A stretch of DNA of 64,000 nucleotides. It comes from Mariannaea sp. PMI_226 (lineage: Eukaryota; Ascomycota; Sordariomycetes; Hypocreales; Nectriaceae). The position numbers and the translations under genes were made by a program. The stretch lies in assembly GCA_024336345.1 (NCBI GenBank), contig JANFOG010000001.1:4712001-4776000 (forward strand). Reading direction: 5' to 3'. Below the pieces are notes generated by a model. That model was not told the origin of the DNA. It saw only the letters and a list, made by a program, of their open reading frames with translations, and searched no databases. Shown here piece by piece: positions 21,815-34,000 of this stretch (position 1 is the first letter of the stretch; each line of letters opens with the position of its first letter).

Positions 21815-22611
21815 GTCCAGTCACGAACCCTTGACAATTAGGCACTCCAGGTGGAGGGTTGATGCGAATGCTTGGATGTGGAAGTCTGCGAAAAGAAGTT
21901 GTACTTGTAGCAGAAAGGGTTGGCTGTAGGGTTGAATCTAACCAAAGATAAGTGTGGCTTGTGAACAATACCTATTGCGAGAACCAACTCTGCGGGAAAG
22001 AAATGCAGTGAAGAGCGATGGCTGAAATCGAGGTACCAAAAGACAAAAGTGGATGAAGAAGATCAGATTGTGCAATGGCTGAGATCCCGTTGTCGTTCTT
22101 CGAGGTCTCGAATCGTGATGATATTGCAACAAGGGGGGCAGGAAGGATTCATGGCTCTGGTTGTGATGGAAAAAGCGTTTACCTAGGCAGGATGAAGCAC
22201 CAACATGAGACCGCAAGAACGGAGAAGCGGCGCCTCAGAGCTTTCTGCCTGCCCGGTCTTGTCGGATCGATCTGAGTTTTGCATTAGTTAACTCGCCTGC
22301 AGAGGCAGATGTTATGTTGGCTTTGCCATTCGATTAGTACTAAAAATAAACATAGCCAAAAGTCACAGCACGTTGAAGACTTTATTCAGCAGATTACACA
22401 ATGGAATGTATTGAGATAGAACAAGTTCTTCCCCCATATGCTATATGCATGCAGAGCGAGTCTGGCAAAGACAACGAAAACAGGAAATGGAAGGGGTCCT
22501 AAGCCCAACCGTCAAGTGTTACCCAAAGAAAAAATCCAGCAACCAATATCCCATCCGCGATTCCCAACAAAATGCACAACCAAGACACCAGCGATGACCC
22601 TGTTACCGTTC
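21815..22611. other. Intergenic between two minus-strand genes
   Basis: Holds the promoter/5' UTR of the 1046-residue gene (start 21814) and the 3' UTR of the subtilisin gene (stop at 22612). No coding signal, RNA gene or repeat seen. Confidence 0.55.
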
Positions 22612-24262
22612 TTACATAGAGACTTCCTTGAGGAACTGCTCAATCTCTCCGTCGACGAGATCGTGGATCTTCTTGGAGAACTTCTCGGCCTTGTCACCAA
22701 ACTGCTTCGCAGTCTTTACAACTTTGCCGGAAACAACATTCAGGTCGTGCTCAATGGCAACCTCGAGCTCCTCAATAGTGGCGGGAAGCTTATCGGTCTT
22801 GTTCTTGACCTTGTAGCCACCAGCCTTGATAATCTTGGAGTAATCGCTGCAGCCACCGCCGTTCCAGGCCAGCTTGTTGGGGGTGTCCGAGGGGATATCA
22901 GACAGAGCATCCTCGGTGGCGATTTCGATGATGTTCTTCTTCAGCTCCTGGGGAGTGATAGAGGCAACGGCGTACTCAGAATCCTCAGCGGGCTGGAGGG
23001 AGAGATAGTAGGCCAGGAGACCAGCAATGTGGGGAGAGGCCATGGAGGTACCAGAGATGGTGTTAACGGCATAAGGAGAGCCGATCCAGGTAGACTGAAT
23101 GTTCAGACCAGGAGCGAAGATGTCAGTGCACTTTCCATAGTTGGAGAAGTAGGCGCGAGAGTCGTCAACCCCAGAAGCACCGACAGTGACGGGCTCAGTG
23201 GCGGCAGCGGGGGAGTAGTTGCAGGCATCAGCGTTGTCGTTGCCAGCAGCGACGGCAAAGTGAATACCAGTCTTGACAGCAGCATTGACGGCAGCATCAA
23301 GAGCCTGCGTCTTGCCACCGCCCAAGGACATGTTGGCGACAGAGCCCTTGAAGCCCTTGCGCTTGCCGTCCTTAGCAGCCTTGACCTGCTCGAGATGGCT
23401 TGTGGCAGCAAACTCGACGCCCTTTACGACGTCGGACATAGAGCCAGAGCCGTTAGATCGAAGGACCTTGACGGCGTAGACGTGAGCCTTCTTGGCAACG
23501 CCGTACTTCTTACCAGCGATGGTGCCGGAGCAGTGGGTTCCGTGGCCATTGCCGTCCTCATCAGCATCGCCAGCAGGAATGGTCTTACCCCACTTGGCAC
23601 GGCCCTCGAAATCGACGTGCTCGACATTGGTACCAGTGTCAACGACATAGGCGTCGACTCCCTCACCACCATCCTCGGAGTAAAGGTACTTGTTGAAGGT
23701 ACCAAAGCTCAAGGAAGGACGGTGAGAAATACGAGCAAGGCCCCATGGGGCGTTCTTCTCAGTTTCGGGGTCGCAGGTGTCCTTCTCCTGAGAGTCGATG
23801 GGAAGCATAGTGTGAACAATGGTATCCCGCTCGATGAATTCGACCTTGGAATTAGAGTTAGCTTCAGCTCAGTAGTATTGGGGGGCAAAGGTTTGGACGT
23901 ACATCAGGATGGTTTCGGACTTGCTCGATAATTGACTCATGGAAGTGGCCAGCGTAGCCCTTGAAGCCACCGATCTTGAAGGTGTGCTTCAGACCAGAGA
24001 AGGTGGTGAAATCATCGAGATTGCGCTTGCGGAGCTCAAGTCGCTCTTGCTCGCCGCCCTTGTGGATGTCCTGGACCCAGGTGTGATGATCCGAGGCAGT
24101 ATCCTCGTTGATGTGATCCTTGAACTTGATGATATAAGAGTCGGGAATGTGCTCGGCTTGTGTGGAGCTAAGGACGGGGGCCGACTTGTCGTGGATAGTG
24201 CCAACGCTGAAAGAGCTGGCGCTGGCGACAGCAGCCAAAGAGAGCGTGAAGGCGGTTCTCAT
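22612..24262 (-). CDS. Vacuolar-type subtilisin protease (S8, cerevisin/Alp2-like)
   Basis: Two exons: 24262-23903 and 23844-22612. The 58-nt intron (GTACGT..CAAG, with GCTAAC branch) joins HPD to VEFIERDTIVHT in phase 0, giving 530 residues. The protein has a signal peptide (about 1-15), an inhibitor I9 propeptide (DSYIIKFKDH to GFKGYAGHF), then the catalytic domain. The triad is Asp189 (VVDTGTN), His221 (GHGTHCSG) and Ser387 (SGTSMASPH), with oxyanion Asn322 (AAGND). A C-terminal extension of about 80 residues, including a Lys/Glu-rich amphipathic helix, follows GGGCSDY; it is absent from secreted proteinase K-type enzymes and typical of vacuolar PRB1/Alp2-type proteases. Expected role: bulk proteolysis and activation of other hydrolases in the vacuole. 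A direct repeat of GAGTCA/GACTC elements lies about 530 nt upstream. Confidence 0.93.
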
Positions 24263-27200
24263 GATGACGGTACCGCACGATGCGACTGCGCTGCTGTGGA
24301 GGGTCTACCTGCGACCGAGAACACAGAAAAAAAAGGACAGGCTATGGTCTACAGCCCTCTAAGAAGATGGGATTGCGAGAGGGCGATGAGATGGATGAAA
24401 GTTGATGGTGGAGGGGAAGGATGATGAAGGAGGGAGAGAGTAAATGACGAGGGACCCGGGGTAGATAAACGACGAAAGCAGTACAGTGTAGGCGTGCGAC
24501 AGCTCCGGTGTTGCCTCATCAGCGGCCAAAGACGGGCCAATGCGATCCACTATGTTAGAGAGGTGTGACGCATCCAGTCGCTAGGGGTTCTGGGGGCGAG
24601 GCGATAACAGCGGTGGCTGAGCACCAAACATGGTTTAGCGGTTTTTCGTCTGGCCAATCTCGTGACACATATGGCTCCTAGTCCAATGCGATAACGGCAA
24701 ACGCTTTGGATTCAGGTACCTCGGAGTTCCCATGATGGCTCCGTGCAATTACGCCCGGCTGGCACGGTGCATACTCGATGACGCCCATGCTCACGAGTCA
24801 CGACTCGCGACTCACGCTTAAGGCATACAGGACTAGCAAATGAACTACTTTCCAGACAGGCCGGATTATCAATATCAATAATCGAGATACATAGTATGTG
24901 CGAATTACTAGTACTATGAGGCGCTCAAAGAGCTGAGAGATACAGTTGTCAGAACAGAGCGTTGTGCCTAATTATTGATTGAGACACTATGTTCAGTTCC
25001 AGACTGACAGCCACCAGCATGAAGTCATCGGTCCCCCACTCGGCTGACGCCGCCGTTCCCGGTTGAACAGCCCTGGATTCGTGGTTCGCCCTCTCCCTCG
25101 CCCTTTGTTGGGACCTGGCGCTAGGTATTAAAAGGCTGATCCGTAGAGTAACTCAGTTCTGTGTCTGCATACGGATAGCTTGGTCTAGATTTGAAAGGCC
25201 GACAGTAGTCCAGTGTTGAAGATTGCGATGTCTGATGGTTATTATTACTGACCTGATCGATGACAGTGTGATTTGGAAAGCTGGATTGGCCAGTATGGGC
25301 GACTTCCTCCGTGTGAGAGTAGTATGGAGCAGATCCATACACACTGTATGACGGTCATCATGGCGCAAGTACAGTACCTGCATACCTTGATAAGATAACT
25401 TGCTCACGATGCTTCGCTGGGTCGGTGGTATGGACTGTGTATCTCGGACATTCCCCCACAAGCGCAGAGTGCCTCAGACAGCCAGCTCAGGCCAGGTGCC
25501 TGGTTACGCACAGCGCGACCTGCATGAGGCGCACAGCGACCAGACAGGTCGAATGTACCACAGACAATGCAGGGTGCAAGGAACCATAAGCGCCTAAGAC
25601 ATATGAGGAGTCCAGCAGGGGAGAGTATGGTCGTTTGCTGTAACCGGCAACCACACTCGACGGCCTGCCAAACACAGTAAAGGCTGCATTGCACCCAGGC
25701 GACCTCGCATCCCCCGTGCGAGCGGCGCTGCGCTTGAGAAGAGAATGCGGGGGGAGCTGCCTTGGCTTGTTGTCGTGTTTGGAGGTGACCTCCCAAGGAT
25801 CCCGCTTGATCCACAGCCCCGGAGTCAGACGACGACCCCGGCACGTGCCTAAGCTTAGGCGAGTACATCTCCGACACAGGCAATTATTGTTGTCCTTGTC
25901 TCAGTCAGCAGAGACAGAATATCTGCCAACGAAGGCAGTGCGAAGCGCGCAAGTCAATACCCAGGCAATCCAGGTCAATGTCATAAAATGATATGCTGCT
26001 ACACAAAGAAAACGTCATCAGTCCGGTTGTCAGCATTCCCGTTTCGCTGCGACCCGGAGCTCGTACTCCGTTTGGACCAGGTTCCCAAACAGTGCCCCAT
26101 GCACGCACTGTATTTCTGTGACAACTCGTCGAATGTGTTATCGCTTGTATCGCTTGAGCCAAACTCCCCCATTTCTCCGGGTTGTTTATGTTGAGTGGAG
26201 GCAAGGCACATCAACCAGTTGCAGGATGAATGAGCTTCGCCCAGCTCCGATAACGCCATCGTCCACTAGACGCTGCTCATTCCAGACAACAAAAATCCAC
26301 ACTTTCCGTCCTATGATGTAGGCAGGCAGATACGGTTCCTGCCTATCTATCCATAACGGGAAAGGTCCGGATCGCCATTGTCACATTAGGCTGAACCTCT
26401 CTATCTTGAGGAGGGTTCTGTGTATGGTGGTCTAGGTACGAGATCCTATCAAGATACTATTCCACGCCTCACTTGACTACCAAGTCCAAGTCCACGCTGT
26501 GACACGGTGAGACGATTATCACCCTTGGCGAGCGTTTTCATCTCTACTTGTTGAATTGCGGGGTTTGTCTCGTTGAGAAGCCGCGTTGATCTGATAAAGT
26601 TGTAAAGTCCCCGCCCATGCCGTCTCCATTTCTTTGCCACCATCTTAGTTTCCGTCCCGCAACTTGTAGCTAGTCATTTCGTACCTAATGCTCAAGACGC
26701 CTTTCTGCAGTGTTCAATCCCTTACAAGGGCAGCTAGGATCATGATCGTCGTTGCTCGACTGCCATTCAGCTTTAACGCACTGTAGCTCATCATCTACCC
26801 TGCACTAATGGAGAAGGGCGGGCTAGAGAGACGGACCCAAGACTCTCACGAGTGGCATGCGGAGCGCTGATGAAGCCATCTGAATCTTTGGTTCCAATCC
26901 TAGCGAGAAGTAGGACAAGGGCTGGGGGAGGTGGGAGAATTCTAATACAAAGAACGACAGCGCTGATATCCCAGATGCAGCTAGAGAATTGTTGCCGGAA
27001 ACCCTACTTGATGCCTTTCTGGAAGACTAGAAAGAGCAATGAAATATTGGGTCGAACTGGATTAGAAGCCCTTTCTAGATTCCTCTTTGGGTTTGTTAAC
27101 GGGGCCCTCGAGAAGATTTCCCTGGGATATATAAGCCGATAGAGAATGCAGGCTGGCCATATGAGCACCGTGAAACCAACCCCTATTGGCGCATGCTGGG

Positions 27201-28037
27201 TAGGTTCCCTGCAGCTAGCTCCACGCTTTCCTCATGTCCTGGTGAGGATCATATGAATGACCAGCGGTGTTCTTTGGACAGAAATAGAACGCAAACTAAA
27301 TACAAACAGATAGATCAATCTCATCTAATTCTCATCTTTATTCGTCGGCTGGCTAAAGCACAAAGAATAGAAGAATAGATAACTGGATTCTACTTGCACT
27401 TGTGAGGAATTCTGATCCGACAACGCCGCACAAACGACGTCGTGTCCTGTTGATGGATTGGTGTGAAGTCTATTGCCTACTGGTACCAGACAGAGAAAAG
27501 AATGCACCTGATCATTATTAGCTATAGCTCGATGCCTTGCTGCTCTGACGATTCGAGCGCCCTACCAGCGGAGTAAGCATGGGTAGCTAGGTAATTACTA
27601 TCGGAGGCTGCTAGCTGCTGTGCGGGAGTGCTGGGACGCACAAGCCCCAGGCGGGGCCACCTTAGACCCAAGGGCTCAGCCACACCTCCAAGGCTGACGT
27701 TGACAGGTGCGGTAAAGCGAAACAACAGCACTTCGTTCAGGCTCCAGCTTTTGTTTGCTTGAGACAAGCTCATTAGTTGTGCGACCAGTACACGGTCCTT
27801 CATTTACCTGCGAGTATTCCAACAGCACGTTTTCCTCAACTCCTTGGCAAACACCGATCGCTGCCTTCGTCCAAATCCGCCTCCTCCCCCCCTAGCTTCA
27901 TGCGCCCCGCGCTCGCAGCTTCGAACTGCTTAAGACCTTACCTTTCGATGCCGACCGCGACTGATAACGGCCTGGACCCTTGATGGGCTCTGGGGAGGCT
28001 GATTTTGGAATGAGACTTTAGCTCTTCTGAGAAAACA
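24263..28037. other. 3.8-kb divergent intergenic region, no supported gene
   Basis: Lies between the divergent subtilisin (-) and BEACH (+) genes. The inner part (about 25.4-26.3 kb) is GC-richer and carries medium open frames on both strands, the longest at 25404-25883 (-). None has a recognisable motif, credible splice sites or a clear start, so none is called. The last 250 bp before 28038 are pyrimidine-rich, as in a 5' leader. A pair of tRNA-like bases near 26890 does not fold into a tRNA. Confidence 0.5.
24791..24816. promoter_or_regulatory. Cluster of GAGTCA/GACTC half-sites upstream of the protease
   Basis: The string TCACGAGTCACG-ACTCGCGACTCACG contains GAGTCA once and GACTC twice within 26 bp, in both orientations. 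This resembles bZIP (AP-1/Gcn4/Cpc1-type TGACTC) binding sites. It lies about 530 nt upstream of the subtilisin ATG. Starvation control of a vacuolar protease by a Gcn4-like factor would make sense, but this is inference. Confidence 0.3.
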
Positions 28038-31000
28038 ATGGCTTCCATCATGAGGAGGTATCGGACTTCGACGTCCACCTCCAATACGACTAGATCGAAG
28101 TCCCTCGACATCGTCGATAGCCTTCTTGCATCACTTGAGAAAGATGCGTGCCTTCCTCAAGAGAATGGTTATCCAGACATAACCAAATTATCTAAAAACC
28201 TGCGACATATCGCCCAACATATCAATGCAATCAAAAGTCCAGTTCACCAGGATGATTTTCGCCACGCCAATGGATTCGAGCGCATATTTACTTTGCTGCG
28301 GGCCTTCTCGGGGTACTACAACCCCGAAAAGCGAAGCGACTCAGATATGTTGGCATTTTTCAAGCTGCTTGGTGAATCCTTGAACGTCCTCTCGGCAGCA
28401 CTACGTGACCACTCCGGAAATCGACGATTCTTTAGATATAGAGTTGAAGGCGGGGGCTGGGAAGCCCTGGAACAGGTCATTGCCAGCATCGGGCTAGGTG
28501 GTGCCGAACCGGATGCATGGATCAGTTGCCATGTATTTGGGAAACTGCTTGCCTTTGCCTTCGATGATGAAGGCCTTGACATTTTATGTCAATCCATTGC
28601 CAAGGCTCTTCGTCCTGATACCGAGAGCTTCTCAACACATGAAGATGATGATAGCTTAGAGGAGCAGTGGGACTTAGTGCTGGCAAAGTCGGCCGAAAAC
28701 ATTGCGCCAGGTGTTCGAGAAGTCATTGATTCCAAAACGATACTACGACATCCAGAAATACTCAGAGCAGTCGTCAGCTTCTGGACAGCCATTCCCCGTA
28801 TCAAGGAGGGTTCTGCTAGCCCAGCCTCCCTCCTTGTGCTTGAAACTATACAGTCCGTTATTGCAGTTTCTATATATAACCGCGCCGCTGTCCACTCAAC
28901 AGGCGTTCTATCCCAATTTATACGGGTTGTCTTCGGCACTGACATTGCTTTGAGTCTTCCTGAACGGGAAAAGGCTCTCGCGATCTGCAAAATGTTGATG
29001 TTTCTGGGCGTTAACGAGCCTGCGGACACACAGTTCTTGCTTGCTTCACCTAGCCCTGAAGCATCCGAATTCTGCTTACAAATGGCATCTAAATATTCTG
29101 GACCTCCCTTCTTCCAATTCGACCTCTCACTGAACGGACACTCTTCCATCGAACTATCCAATCTTGGACGTTCATTCCCTCCTCAGTCTAGTGCTGGATA
29201 TACATTTACCGCTTGGATCCGGGTAGACACATTCGATCCTACAGCGCATACAACAATTTTCGGCGTCTTTGATTCGTCACAAGCCTGTTTTGTTCTCATT
29301 TATATCGAGAGAGACACACACAACCTTATCCTTCAAACCTCAGTCTTCTCTAATAAACCTAGCATCCGATTCAAGAGCGTTACATTTCGAGAAAAGAAAT
29401 GGTACCATATTGCTATCGTTCACCGTCGCCAAAAGACGATGACAGCTAGTAAGGCATCTCTGTATATTAACGGCGAGTTTTCGGAGCAGATTCGATGCAA
29501 TTACCCTCATGTACCACCCCCTGCAACCGGGACCAATGAAAGCTTTGCTTCATTCAATTCAAACCATAACAAGACAAACCCAGTACAGGCTTTTCTGGGA
29601 ACACCGAAGGAACTCTCCAACCAGATCGGACCTGGCCTCGTCTTTTCGAGGTGGTCCTTGGCTTCTGCTCACTTGTTTGAGGACGCACTGAGTGACGACT
29701 TCTTGGCCGTGCATTACGGCCTTGGCCCTCGGTACCAGGGCAATTTTCAAGATAGCCTGGGTGGGTTTCAGACTTACGAGGCGTCGGCTACTCTGGGACT
29801 ACGGAACGAAATCGCTCATCCTGGGAAAGAAGAAAACTCTGATATCCTGAAAGCAATACGCGAAAAGGCAAGCTCGTTGCTACCGGAGTCAAAAATCCTG
29901 TTGGCTATACTTCCCTCAGCTACCTTCCCCGAAAATGTGCAGTATCTGGACTCAGGGCTGTTGCGATCGCTACCTCGACACTGTGCTCGTGACCTCTTCC
30001 GAGTGTCGAACAAGGAAGGCTCAGCCTTAGCCATCAATTGCGCTGTTCCATGCCTTCCAGACACGCTATTCCGAGTACAAGGCCTTGCATCATTCCGAGG
30101 CAGCCCTATTGTCGCCGTTCCGTCCTACTTGGATGAGAATTTGTGGCGCCTGGCAGGTTTCACACCTCTGGCATTGAAGCTGTTTGAGAGAGCTGCTACA
30201 GCGGAGGATACCGTTCGAGCGGCTGAAATGCTCTTCAATTGCATTCAACAAAGCTGGAGGAATAGTGAAGCAATGGAGCGAGATACTGGATATGGCATCT
30301 TAGGAATGCTGTTGCGCATGAAGCTTGGGTATGGCGGCAGTGGCAACAGCGATGTCACTATTTGCCGATTGTCGATCACAACAGAAGAACGGGACCGACT
30401 TGCTTTTCAACTTTTGAGCCTAATCCTAGGCTTCGTTGGATTCAATCACGCCGAGCCAATGGAGTCATTCATCATCAATCCTCTTGCATACAGAACTTTG
30501 CTGATTGATCTCGATATTTGGCGCAAATCTGCACCGCGCATTCAAGAGCTCTACTACAAACAGTTTATCACATTCGCCGTCAACAGTAAATACCACGAGT
30601 TCAACAGCCGGAGACTCATCCGCATGCGTAAGTTATGATTGCGCACTTAGTGTTCACACACTCTAACAACTTACAACAGGCATTGTAAAGCGACTTCTAG
30701 ATGCAATGAAGGGCGAAGTTGTGTCAGAAGAGGCTTTGCCGCATTTTATGGGAGCCTTTGAGGTACTCGTCATGTCTAACTTCAGTCAAGAGGTGATGAG
30801 GTCTCTGGCGTTGTTCATTACATATGCATTCCACTCGCCATTCACATCCTTCCTTCGACCACCACGGCCTCTCTCAGTAATCTCAAGATCCAGCACGCCT
30901 GCGCCGACCAGAAGATCCCCCATCGACAGCACGACGGGCACCCCGTCTGGAGTCCGGTACTTGACCAAGAAACAGCTTGGCGTCAAAGTTCTTAGCATGT

Positions 31001-34000
31001 ATTCTCGTATCTTGTGCGAGAAGGGCAACGTGGCCCACATCAAGAAGTTTGCTCGTACGGTGACGAATAAGGTGAGCAGTGTCCTGTCCCATCGAACACG
31101 GTAGTTTCTATGCTAACCCTATAAAGTGGCTGCTGTACTTGCTGGCCGAGAACGACCCTGAAGTAGTTATTCAAGGCTGCAAGATTCTGGCTCGCCTCCT
31201 GGTCATTCATGGCTCGACTTACACATCAAAGTTCGCTAACAAGTCTGGAGGCTTCACCATCATGGCCAGTCGGCTCAAGAGGTTCTGGGATGTACCCACT
31301 GTGTGGCCCATTTGCTTCAGCATTTTATTCGGGTATGATGTTGCCGAGATCGACCTGACTAGAAACTTTGACTTTTTCAGTTTATTGGATATCTTTGGGA
31401 AACGCAAGGTCGTCTATCCAGACTCATTGATTGTCATCACCTCTATGCTTCAGCATGGGCTCAAAGATGTGATGAGACATCAAGATGATCCCGATTCCCC
31501 GGCGAAAAATCCGGGTACTCTGAACTCCCCCAGGAAGCAACTCTCTAACCGTGACATTCGCGGTCGAGCAGGCTCTATGGAGCTTGCTGCTGCTCTCGAA
31601 ACGCGATCGGCCTTCTCAGGAGATAGCGAACGGGTCGTGAGCCATGCGGGCGTCCTCCACACCGTTATTCGTTTCCTTCTCGACCTCCACGCGAGATCGG
31701 CGGAGTTCCGTGACTTCGCCCTGTCTTCGGAGTGGGTGAGACTCATACTAGCTGCACTGTACCCCATTGTTGTCAGCACAGATTCTGTAACACCTGAGAC
31801 TGAGCTGAGCTCGGGGGATGCGGCTCTGACCTTTGAGGGGACAGATGTTATCATCCGTCCGATTGGTGGCAGTGGTTCGGCGGCGACACCCATAGTGAGA
31901 ACTAGCAGTGTTGAACATATTCCATCTCCTCAGTCCACGCCTCCGAAGGGAACGCCTTTGCGACGGGCATCGTCCTTCATACTCCTTACTGCTCACAAGT
32001 CACCGATTGGTCCCAGTCCGGCCCGTTTGAGCCCAGCTGTCCAGCATCAGAAGAAAGCATCCAGACAGAAACCCAGTGGTGATATTCTGGATGGACTCGT
32101 AGAGCTAGTTACTAGTGTTTTCATGGATCAACTGCTCGCTCGCAAGGAGTTTCCTGGATTTGGGCTCTACACCAAAGTGCCACCCGGCTTCCAAGAGCAT
32201 CAAGCGTATTTCGAATCTTACATCCTTAAGAACGCGGTAACTCAGCTCACAAGCAACATCCAGCACAGCCAGAAAGGTATCTGTGAGCCTCGTATTCTTC
32301 AGAATCTTGCAAGATTTTGCCTTCACATGTCTGATGCTATATTCGAGGGCTGGTTCATGAACGGTGCGGAAACGATGATGGAGTTTATTGGGATGTTGCT
32401 CGAGTTCCTTCAACGCTCTGATATCGCTAGCTTGAAGAGCGTTCGACTTTGCCACCAGGCTGTCAATACTGTCCGCAGCTGCTTATTGCGGATCATACTG
32501 TTGAAATTATCTGATTTAGATGATCCAAGAACGACTGAGACTGAGGCCCAAGATTTCATGAACAAGCTTGTCTACTGGCAGATGTCTATCCTTGGCTGTT
32601 TTTCTTCCGACAGCGACTACCTCAAGCTTTTCTGGTATCAACTATACACCAAGTTGATTGGCGCCCGAAGACCAGTGCGGGTCGCCGCCGCGAACTTCCT
32701 TCGGATAATTCTCGTCCAGAAGCCTGACGAGTCAGCAGTGCTCATCCGCTCGTGCATGATGCCAGATCAGAAGCAACTGAGCCAGGACTTCCAGCGACTC
32801 ACTGGCGTGGATGACGACGCCTTCTTGCAATGGGTAGATAAAAACCGATCGTCCTTGGATGCCTTGTTTTTCGGGGGCATGTCGAAGACCTGGGAAGATT
32901 TCGTCAGCTCAGAGAACAGCCACACAGCTGAGACGGCTAAAAATCGCACGTCGAAGCGCAAGGAAAAACTACGAGCCTGGAACATGGAGCACATCAACAA
33001 GGAGAAGATCATGGTTGGCCATGAGATCGGCAATACGTCATGGATGAAGAGTATCTATAATTCAGAGTACTTCAAATATCAGCGTATCATGCAAGATCAA
33101 CAGGACGACTTGGTCTTTCTCAGTTCGGCTTATAAAAAGATGGACCGGGATCTGAGGCGGCCAGGCGCGGTCTTTAGCGAGCCAACGCCACCCAAGTGGA
33201 AACTCGATCGAACTGAAGGGCGGAATCGAATGCGACTGAGAGTGCTTCCCGATTACAACTTGAACACGGACGAGTATCTTCCAAAACGGAAAGCAAGCGA
33301 AGCTAATCAAGCGTTACGAATCAACACAACGGCCAGTCCTGCACCCTCAGCTCCTGGGAGTGCGTTAACGCCAACATTCAAGAATCTCCCACCCCTTGGC
33401 CTTGATGGAAGCGACTCAGGGCAACTTAGTGAGGAGCCTGAAACCGCGTCCGAACAACAGTCGAACTCAGGAGTCGCTCCTGAGGATGACTTTGAACTCG
33501 TGGATGACCCCAACGACCCTAATGAGGGAGACGACGGTTTTGAGGATAAAAATCGAAAGGTAATGCGAAGATTGGAACACGGGGACCAAGTGCAAGCCGC
33601 TTACAACATCTCTCGCATCATTGGCCTAGAGGCGTGCGAGGGTATTCTCATAATAGGGAAAGATGCTTTGTACATGATGGACAATGTGTTCCAGTGCGCC
33701 AATGGAGATATTGTCAACGTGTGGCAGGCCCCTGCGGAGGAGAGGGATCCTTTCTCCTCAATTGTCACGGACATAAAAACGTCCGAGAAACGACAGAACT
33801 CCGGAAAAAATGATCAAGAGTCAAGACACTGGCGGTGGCACGACGTAATCAGCATTTCGAAACGTCGATTTCTTTTCCGAGATGTTGCTATTGAGGTGTT
33901 CTTTACGGATGGGCGGAGTTATTTGTTGACCACAATCAACCCTACAATCCGTGATGAGCTGTTTGTCAAAATGCTGAATAAGGCGCCTCATACCAGTGGT

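Noticed and set aside
22438..23931. 497-codon open frame on the plus strand
   Set aside because: It lies antisense to the subtilisin gene, whose triad, propeptide and splice sites are clear. Strong codon bias on the coding strand explains the open antisense frame; the translation is a Gly/Val/Leu-rich mirror.
25404..25883. 159-codon minus-strand frame, Cys-containing
   Set aside because: No signal peptide, motif or splice support; other frames in the same GC-rich block are equally open.
26821..26905. Possible tRNA (T-loop-like GGTTCCAATCC)
   Set aside because: The acceptor, D and anticodon stems do not pair at the required distances.
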